Shown here: piece by piece, positions 58,274-64,000 of the stretch
Position numbering within the stretch: the stretch's first letter is position 1
How the letters are laid out: each line of letters begins with the position of its first letter
Assembly (NCBI GenBank): GCA_004100325.1
Contig: SCKX01000001.1
Span: 355,453 to 419,452 of the forward strand
DNA length: 64,000 bases
Direction: 5' to 3'
From: Candidatus Microsaccharimonas sossegonensis
GTDB lineage: Bacteria > Patescibacteriota > Saccharimonadia > Saccharimonadales > Saccharimonadaceae
The notes under the pieces: model-generated
Databases searched by the model: none
Seen by the model: only the letters and a program-made list of their open reading frames with translations
What the model was told of the DNA's origin: nothing
Position numbers and translations under genes: made by a program

Positions 58274-59147
58274 AGTTAATGCCGTTTGTAAAGGCTTGGC
58301 CTGACATTGTTTTGCCGCTTGGCGCGATAAGCTCGTCGATCGTAAGGGATGAACCATCTTTGAAAGCGACGGTAAAATCCTCATGAGTGTCATCGGTCAC
58401 GATATGCGCTTTTGTCACAATAACGGTGCCATCTTTATAGGCGAGTTTTGTCTTGGGGAACTGTATATATGCACGTACCTGTCGCTCGGCTTGAACGGCG
58501 GTCATTTCGGCAGGATTCAACAGCGCGTTTTCTTTTTTTAGCAAATAACAGTACACGGCGTCATTTTGTTGGGGGCTGGGCAGTAAATTTCCTTCAATAA
58601 TACTAGGCAAGGTTTCAATCAACATACGTCCACCAAGCGCGGATAGCGTCTCATATAGCTCCGGTGCAGTTTCAGTACCATCTAATTCATATATTTCTTG
58701 GGCATAGACAGGTCCAGCGTCCATTTCAGCGGTCAGTTTCATGATCGATACGCCGGTTTCTGTGTCGCCGTTAAGAATTGCCGTCTCAATTGGTGAAGGG
58801 CCCCGGTACAAAGGTAGCAGTGAAGGGTGGATGTTTATAATTCCAGGATGAAATGCATCAATAATTGCTTGCGGAATAATCTTACCGAAGCTAGAGAGAA
58901 CCCCAATGACGTCGCCGAACGCTTTAATCTGGTCCAAGACTTCACTGAGCTTTGCTGGTTGCCAGACGGGAATGCCGTGGTATATCGCGACCTGTTTTAC
59001 AAGTGGTGCAACCAGTTTTTGTCCACGTCCAGATCGACTATCGGGCTTGGTAATCACAGCACCAATTTCATACCCAGCCTCGATCAGGCTGATAAGCGCA
59101 CTAACACTAAAACTATCAGTTCCAAAGAATATGATTGTTTTTGACAT
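58248..59147 (-). CDS. fmt: Methionyl-tRNA formyltransferase
   Basis: A 299-residue enzyme that formylates initiator Met-tRNA. The N-terminus TIIFFGTDSFSVSALISLIEAGYEIGAVIT, the catalytic NIHPSLLPLYRGPSPIETAILNGDTETGVSIMKL and the C-terminal OB-like part identify it. The ATG at 59147 gives the normal length; the longer frame has no family sequence. It overlaps the end of def by 32 nt, and the def-fmt pair is a conserved arrangement. Confidence 0.95.
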   Translation of the reverse strand: MSKTIIFFGTDSFSVSALISLIEAGYEIGAVITKPDSRSGRGQKLVAPLVKQVAIYHGIPVWQPAKLSEVLDQIKAFGDVIGVLSSFGKIIPQAIIDAFHPGIINIHPSLLPLYRGPSPIETAILNGDTETGVSIMKLTAEMDAGPVYAQEIYELDGTETAPELYETLSALGGRMLIETLPSIIEGNLLPSPQQNDAVYCYLLKKENALLNPAEMTAVQAERQVRAYIQFPKTKLAYKDGTVIVTKAHIVTDDTHEDFTVAFKDGSSLTIDELIAPSGKTMSGQAFTNGINSTLSEQAY

Positions 59148-59691
59148 GTTCGTCATAATCAAGCGGTTGCAGCTCGCCTTTCTCGTCCAAAGTGTAGAAC
59201 GCATCCGCCTGATCTTTAATATGATCAATAAAGACGACGCCTTCTGTGTGATCAATTTCGTGCTGAATCACGCGCGCAATGAAGCCTTCGGCTTTAAAAC
59301 GCACCTCTTTACCGTTCATGTCGACAGCTTTAACCCGGATTTTGGTGTAGCGAGGAACTTTTCCGTAAACGTCACGAACACTGAGGCAGCCTTCGTAGTC
59401 GATGTCGATCGCTCCTTCATATTTCACGATTTCGGGATTGATAAGAGCGGTGAAGTCCTTATTTTTTTTATCATCAAAGTCACTACGCACAATCACAACC
59501 CGTTCCATCCGATTGAGTTGAACGGCCGCAAGGGCGGCGCTAATTTCGTGCGGACGAGAATTTTCCCAGTCAACGGCAGCATCAGTCATTTCCTCAACCA
59601 GTCCAAGCACTTCCGCTGTTATCTCACGGACTTTGGTGGATTTTTCACGAAGATGTGGGTGAGGAAGGGTAATAATGTCGTCTTTTGTCAT
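59116..59691 (-). CDS. def: Peptide deformylase with altered motif 1
   Basis: A 191-residue metalloenzyme that removes the formyl group from new proteins. Motif 2 EGCLSV supplies the Cys ligand and motif 3 QHEIDHTEG the two His ligands and catalytic Glu. Motif 1, normally GxGxAAxQ, reads SAALAAVQ here, with both Gly replaced and Gln kept. TATAAT (59704-59699) lies 7 nt before the ATG, predicting a leaderless mRNA. Confidence 0.93.
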   Translation of the reverse strand: MTKDDIITLPHPHLREKSTKVREITAEVLGLVEEMTDAAVDWENSRPHEISAALAAVQLNRMERVVIVRSDFDDKKNKDFTALINPEIVKYEGAIDIDYEGCLSVRDVYGKVPRYTKIRVKAVDMNGKEVRFKAEGFIARVIQHEIDHTEGVVFIDHIKDQADAFYTLDEKGELQPLDYDEHVKNNHILWN

Positions 59692-59754
59692 TCTGGCAAT
59701 TATACACGAGAACGTTTGAAAACAACAGAGGTCATCAGGGGGCAGAAATATGAG

Positions 59755-61707
59755 CTAGAGTAAACTTGGCGGGTCGAGCTCACTTTGCCAGTGGGTCGCC
59801 GGGAGCTGTGCGAGCGCAGCAACAAGATATTCGCGTTTCGGGCTTTTGAGGATGAGCTGCCAGCGATAGGTACCGTGCTGACGCTCATAAAAAGCTGGAG
59901 TTGGTCCAAGTAGGCGGACCTCGGGATTGAGAGTGTTTTTCAATTTCGTTGCGAGTTTTTTGGCGGCTCGAATTGCCGCTTGTTCGGTTTTATAGATGGT
60001 CGTAAGCTTCAAGAGGTAGCTATACGGCGGAAAGTACGATTTTTTGCGCATTTCGAGGGCATAGGTGTAAAACGATTCATAATCTTGTTTCAGCCCGTAC
60101 TGGATGGCTGGATGAGTCGGTTGATACGTTTGTACCACCACTTCGCTCGCGTGTTCGTCACGACCAACACGGCCAATCACCTGTGCTAACAGTTGGAAGG
60201 CGCGTTCGCTGGCGCCGTAGTCGGGCAGCGACAGCCCGCTATCAGCTTGAATCACGCCAACGGATCGAAGCTGTGGCAAGTCGAGTCCTTTGGCTACAAC
60301 CTGCGTGCCGATGGCAATATCGATAGTGCCTTGATACAGGTCTTCGTACAGACTGTTGACCGTTTCATCAGTTTTGTTATCAGAGTCAAAGCGGGCAATG
60401 CGACTAGTCGGAAATAATTTTTGCAGTTCTGTTTCGATCAGCTTCGTGCCGATGCCTTTATGTATAATATCGGCCGAGTGACAGATAGGACAGCTAGTCG
60501 GAACTTTTTCATGGTGACCACAGATGTGGCAAGACAGGTCGTAGGTATCGGCATGAAGTGTGAGGGGAACAAAACAGTTCGGGCAGAGTGCGGTCCAGCC
60601 ACAGTTTTCGCATAAGGTCGTTGCGGCGCTGCCACGACGATTATGGAAGATGAGGGTTTGCTTGCCATTTATAAGGTTTTTTTCGATACTTTCAATCAGC
60701 CGATCGGAAATAAAGCGGTGGCGAGTGAAGTGCTGCCGCTTGGTCATATCAACGACAGTCACCTCAGCAGCTTTGGCGTCAGAACGAGCGGGGCGATCTA
60801 GACGTATAATTGGTCGCTTGGTGGCTTCGGCAAGGAAACGATCGGTAATAGACGGCGTTGCGCTGCCTAAAATGACTTTCGCATCAGCGTATTTTCCAAT
60901 AACGCTGGCGGCCCTAATTGCCGAGTAGCGCGGGGATTGATCTTGTTTGTAGCTTGGTTCGTGTGCTTCATCAATAATGACTGCCCCGAGATTTGGCACA
61001 GGCATAAACAGTGCCGAGCGTGGACCGATGATGACCTGCGGCGTTTTGGCGTCAAGGACTTGCTTCCAGACAGTGTGGCGCTGGGCTTCGGTCATATGCG
61101 AGTGGGTGACGATGATATCAGGAAAGTCGTGCAGGAACTCACTAATAATTTGGCTGGTCAGGCTAATTTCGGGTACTAAAACAATCACTGATGTGCCGGC
61201 TGCAACCATACGCCGAGTAATCTCTTTATAGACTTCAGTTTTGCCTGATCCGGTGACGCCTTGTAGAATAATGGTGCCATCTGTACTATCCATGATATCT
61301 GTTATAGCCTGCCCCTGATCTATATTGAACACAAAAATTGTTCGGTCTCGTTTTGTAGTATGGACTTGATTTGGGCGGGTGCGGCGGGCTTTGTCGAGCC
61401 CCCGGGGGAGTACGGTTTGCCAGACGGTCGCAAGGGGTGTGGTGTAATAGTCGGCAAGCCATAGCGCCAGCTTGACAAGCGGTTCCGGGATCGGCGTTTT
61501 CTCGATAATTGCCGTTATTTCTTTCGTTTTGTAGTTCGGCTTTTTAACTGACGACATCACCACCCCAACAAGGAGTTTTTTGCCAACTTCAATTGTGACA
61601 ACCTGCCCAACCGCAAGAGGTTCCGACGCAGCATATGTAAAAGTCGAGCTTTCATGCCTAATAATGCGTAGTGGCGCTACCTCGTAGTAATATGTATCCC
61701 TAGACAT
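59755..61707 (-). CDS. priA: Primosomal replication helicase PriA
   Basis: A 650-residue helicase that restarts stalled forks. Walker A GVTGSGKTEVY, DEAH in VIIDEAHEPSYKQD, and zinc-binding cysteines CENCGWTALCPNC and CHICGH...CPIC mark PriA. The ATG at 61707 (MSRDTYYYEVAPL) was chosen over an upstream frame because TATACT (61720-61715) lies 7 nt before it. It diverges from the next gene with only 51 bp between the start codons. Confidence 0.95.
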   Translation of the reverse strand: MSRDTYYYEVAPLRIIRHESSTFTYAASEPLAVGQVVTIEVGKKLLVGVVMSSVKKPNYKTKEITAIIEKTPIPEPLVKLALWLADYYTTPLATVWQTVLPRGLDKARRTRPNQVHTTKRDRTIFVFNIDQGQAITDIMDSTDGTIILQGVTGSGKTEVYKEITRRMVAAGTSVIVLVPEISLTSQIISEFLHDFPDIIVTHSHMTEAQRHTVWKQVLDAKTPQVIIGPRSALFMPVPNLGAVIIDEAHEPSYKQDQSPRYSAIRAASVIGKYADAKVILGSATPSITDRFLAEATKRPIIRLDRPARSDAKAAEVTVVDMTKRQHFTRHRFISDRLIESIEKNLINGKQTLIFHNRRGSAATTLCENCGWTALCPNCFVPLTLHADTYDLSCHICGHHEKVPTSCPICHSADIIHKGIGTKLIETELQKLFPTSRIARFDSDNKTDETVNSLYEDLYQGTIDIAIGTQVVAKGLDLPQLRSVGVIQADSGLSLPDYGASERAFQLLAQVIGRVGRDEHASEVVVQTYQPTHPAIQYGLKQDYESFYTYALEMRKKSYFPPYSYLLKLTTIYKTEQAAIRAAKKLATKLKNTLNPEVRLLGPTPAFYERQHGTYRWQLILKSPKREYLVAALAQLPATHWQSELDPPSLL

Positions 61708-61758
61708 ATACCTAAGTATAACGCCTTTTTTGGTCTGATAATCTGCTAGAATAAGCGT

Positions 61759-62415
61759 ATGTATTTTGAGAGTCGCGAAGAAGCTGGCATCAAGCTTGCT
61801 GTCCAACTATTTGACACATACCGCTACGAAAACTGTGCGGTCGTTTCTTTAACTGATGGCGGTGTTATTGTCGGTGAGCAAATTGCCTCGGCGTTACATA
61901 GTGTTCTGACGATGTTACTGGTGGAAAAGATAGAAATTCCCGGCGAACATATGAGTTTTGGCGCGATCTCGCAGAACGGTTCATTTAGTTATAACAGCTC
62001 GATCTCGGAAGGTGAGATGGATGAATACACCAATGAGTACCACGGGTATTTAGAAGAGCAAAAGCGCGAATCATTTCAAAAAATCAACCGCCTGCTTGGC
62101 GACGGTGGTCTGATTGACCGCGATATGCTCCGCGATCATGTCGTTATTCTGGTGTCTGATGGGATGAGTAGCAGCGCTGAATTAGATGCCGCAATGGACT
62201 TCTTGAGACCAATCCGCCTTCAAAAACTGGTTATCGCAACACCCGTCGCTTCAGTGGAGGCAGTTGATAGGTTGCATATGATCGCCGACGAGCTACACAT
62301 CCTCGACGTAAAAGATAATTACCTTGGTACAGACCATTATTATAATCAAAATGTCATTCCGTCGCATGAGGAAACCGTGGCAAAAATTAATAAAATTGTC
62401 CTGAATTGGCGTTGA
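61759..62415 (+). CDS. Phosphoribosyltransferase-like protein
   Basis: 218 residues. The fold resembles a type I phosphoribosyltransferase: CAVVSLTDGGVIVGEQIASAL near residue 27 and a VVILVSDGMSSSAELDAAMDFLRP loop, where the PRPP loop normally reads VLLVDDGIATG; the leading Asp pair is changed to Ser-Asp. The substrate is unknown. TAGAAT (61747-61752) lies 6 nt before the ATG, so it is leaderless. Confidence 0.75.
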   Translation: MYFESREEAGIKLAVQLFDTYRYENCAVVSLTDGGVIVGEQIASALHSVLTMLLVEKIEIPGEHMSFGAISQNGSFSYNSSISEGEMDEYTNEYHGYLEEQKRESFQKINRLLGDGGLIDRDMLRDHVVILVSDGMSSSAELDAAMDFLRPIRLQKLVIATPVASVEAVDRLHMIADELHILDVKDNYLGTDHYYNQNVIPSHEETVAKINKIVLNWR

Positions 62416-62500
62416 CCTTGCGCGGTTAAAAAGTGTAGAATAAAACTCAACGTTACAGGCAATGTGTGCGGCAATGGGTGAGGATTAAGTAAGGGGAATC

Positions 62501-62803
62501 ATGTTAGACGTATTTATTACATCTCGGGTGCGACGAAAAATTGTGGTGGTGTACGCCAAGTATCCTGATTTTCGAACTCACGTCCGTGGACTTGCCAAGC
62601 TTATTAAAGAAGATCCGGGAAACATTCAGCGCGAACTTAAGCGCCTCGAAAAAGTAGGTTTTCTGACTAGCGAAAAACAAGGAAACACGAAGATTTACGC
62701 AACTAACAAGCAGTTTCCAATCTTTAAAGAACTGCAAAGTATTGTTATTAAGTCTCAGCAGCAAGCCACTCGACCAAAGCGCACCGTTCCTAATCAGTCG
62801 TAA
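62501..62803 (+). CDS. Winged-helix DNA-binding protein
   Basis: 100 residues with a winged helix-turn-helix (LAKLIKEDPGNIQRELKRLEKVGFLTSEKQGNTKIYATN), like ArsR/MarR-type regulators. AAGGGGAATC precedes the ATG. Its TAA overlaps the recJ ATG by one base, so the two are co-translated. It may regulate its own operon. Confidence 0.8.
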   Translation: MLDVFITSRVRRKIVVVYAKYPDFRTHVRGLAKLIKEDPGNIQRELKRLEKVGFLTSEKQGNTKIYATNKQFPIFKELQSIVIKSQQQATRPKRTVPNQS

Positions 62804-64000
62804 TGGTAGCCGCAATGTCGTTATTTGAAAAAATTTTAAAAGCCAGAGGAATAACGCCCGAAAAACGGGCTGTTTTTTTATCACCGGATTATGAAAAAAA
62901 GCACGACCCATTTCTTTTGCCTGATATGCAGGTCGCAGTCGATCGACTGGTGGTGGCACATGACAAGCAAGAAAAAATCACTATTTACGGCGACTATGAT
63001 ATCGATGGACTGACAGCTACGACGGTGCTGATTGATGCTCTTCGAAGCTTTGGATTTGAACACGTCAAGTCGTTTATCCCAAATCGATTCGTAGAAGGCT
63101 ATGGACTAACGATTGATGCCGTCGAGAAAATTGCAGCCACCGGTGCTGACCTTATCATCACGGTCGACTGTGGCAGTCTGAGCCATAAAGAAATCGCGCG
63201 CGCCAATGAACTGGGTGTCGATGTTATCGTCACCGATCATCACAACGTTGCCGACACGCCGCCGCCAGCGGTTGCGACGATTAATCCAAAGCGCCTGCTC
63301 CACGACTTTCCCGAAATGTACGAAAAATTTGTTTTGAAGTCGAAGTCTGCTGGCACTGCAAGTCCTCTGCGAGCCCCGGATAATTGTGAAGTGTCCTCCT
63401 TGCGCGTCGAGGACTGTCTGAGCGAAGCGAGTTCCGCAGACGCCAAAGAAGGCACGCCAGAATTATCACGGCGGCGAACAGCCGGACTTGCAGGGGCAGC
63501 AGCTTCGTCTTCAAAACTCTACCCATTCCTCGATATTCCAGGGGTAGGGGTCGCGTTTAAATTGGTGCAAGCGCTACAAACGGTATTGCCTGGACTGCCT
63601 ATTGGTCAGGAAAAGTGGCTTTTGGATCTTGTCGCGTTAGGGACAGTCTGTGACGTTGTGACATTGATCGACGAAAATCGCATGCATGTCTTTTGGGGAC
63701 TAAAAGTCTTGGCGCAGACCAGGCGACCAGGGCTTAAAGCACTGATGGCGGTAGCGAGCGTTCGCCCAAAGGCTGTGAGCGCACGAAGTCTGGGTTTTGG
63801 ACTGGGGCCGCGCATGAATGCGTCTGGACGTCTAGAAACGGCGCAGTATTCGCTTGATCTTTTAACAGCAACAGACGGTTTGCGCGCGCTAGAGATTGCC
63901 AACCAACTTGATGCCATGAATAAAGCTCGCCGCTCCGAACAAGACGAAATCTTAAAAGCCGCTATCATCCAGGCAGAGGAATTTGCCGATCTGCCGGTAC
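62803..64000 (+). CDS. recJ: Single-strand exonuclease RecJ, 5' part, with in-frame insertion
   Basis: The gene runs off the window; 399 residues are seen. RecJ is a 5'-3' single-strand DNA exonuclease. The DHH phosphoesterase motifs are present: TIYGDYDIDGLTATTVL, DLIITVDCGS and VIVTDHHN, and later GPRMNASGRLETA. Between TINPKR and YPFLDIPGVGVAFKL, where homologues have only a short link, lie about 70 extra residues of low complexity (SAGTASPLRAPDN, SSADAKEGTPELSRRRTAG). They are encoded by a long palindrome. The reading frame stays open, so the protein is probably functional. Confidence 0.92.
   Translation, partial: MVAAMSLFEKILKARGITPEKRAVFLSPDYEKKHDPFLLPDMQVAVDRLVVAHDKQEKITIYGDYDIDGLTATTVLIDALRSFGFEHVKSFIPNRFVEGYGLTIDAVEKIAATGADLIITVDCGSLSHKEIARANELGVDVIVTDHHNVADTPPPAVATINPKRLLHDFPEMYEKFVLKSKSAGTASPLRAPDNCEVSSLRVEDCLSEASSADAKEGTPELSRRRTAGLAGAAASSSKLYPFLDIPGVGVAFKLVQALQTVLPGLPIGQEKWLLDLVALGTVCDVVTLIDENRMHVFWGLKVLAQTRRPGLKALMAVASVRPKAVSARSLGFGLGPRMNASGRLETAQYSLDLLTATDGLRALEIANQLDAMNKARRSEQDEILKAAIIQAEEFADLPV
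63331..63517. repeat. 187-bp palindromic insertion inside recJ
   Basis: GTTTTGAAGTCGAAG...CTGCAAGTCC at the left pairs with GGACTTGCAG...CTTCGTCTTCAAAAC at the right with few mismatches; an inner stem pairs GGATAATTGTG with the GAATTATCAC side; the apex reads CTGAGCGAAGCGAG. The whole segment behaves as one long hairpin. Confidence 0.8.

Overview
The window looks like a Candidatus Saccharibacteria (TM7, Patescibacteria/CPR) chromosome carrying a 21.5-kb high-GC island of actinobacterial character. The host assignment rests on TM7-like 16S sequence, rRNA genes that are not linked, a short IF-2, CPR-type membrane proteins (DUF5663 and LPXTG-like proteins) and many genes whose start codon sits 6-9 nt after a -10 box, which suggests leaderless mRNAs.

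Layout. 1-3463: 3' end of RNase P RNA, infC-rpmI-rplT, a ComM-type ATPase and tmRNA. 3464-4988: almost empty AT-rich DNA. 4989-10844: membrane proteins, a TraG/VirD4-like ATPase and an LPXTG/DUF11 surface protein. 11097-16073: gyrB, gyrA and a DUF212 protein. 16355-17830: 16S rRNA with its own promoter and processing stem. 18063-20496: a secreted/membrane protein, tRNA-Ala(TGC) and tRNA-Ile(GAT). 20497-42025: the integrated element. 42226-47916: small coiled-coil genes, a histidine phosphatase, then 23S (with a group I intron and a greatly enlarged helix 63) and 5S rRNA. 47990-64000: hypothetical genes, a KGG protein, ROK kinase, rpsA-like, infB, tandem DUF5663 genes, fmt, def, priA, a phosphoribosyltransferase-like gene, a winged-helix gene and the start of recJ, which is interrupted in frame by a 187-bp palindrome.

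The element. A large serine recombinase lies against the 3' end of tRNA-Ile. The 7-bp core CCCACCA is found at both ends, and the terminator that should directly follow the tRNA lies beyond the right core, 21.5 kb away. This fits true site-specific integration better than misassembly. The left half is a maintenance and transfer module: recombinase, possible ArdA-like protein, Replic_Relax protein, TraD-like ATPase, MT-A70 methyltransferase and an inverted-repeat cluster that may be an origin. The right half is the cargo.

The most striking content is the cargo operon at 32838-41184: a lidless Hsp70, a membrane-anchored J-like/TPR protein without HPD, a GrpE, an EccC/FtsK-like ATPase, a tail-anchored coiled-coil protein, a WXG100-sized helical protein, a small helical protein and a protein with a helical N-terminus fused to an ADP-ribosyltransferase domain, followed by a candidate immunity gene. 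I read this as a type VII-like effector export or conflict system with its own Hsp70 machine. No EccB, EccD, EccE or mycosin gene is present. Function is inferred from domains and gene order only.
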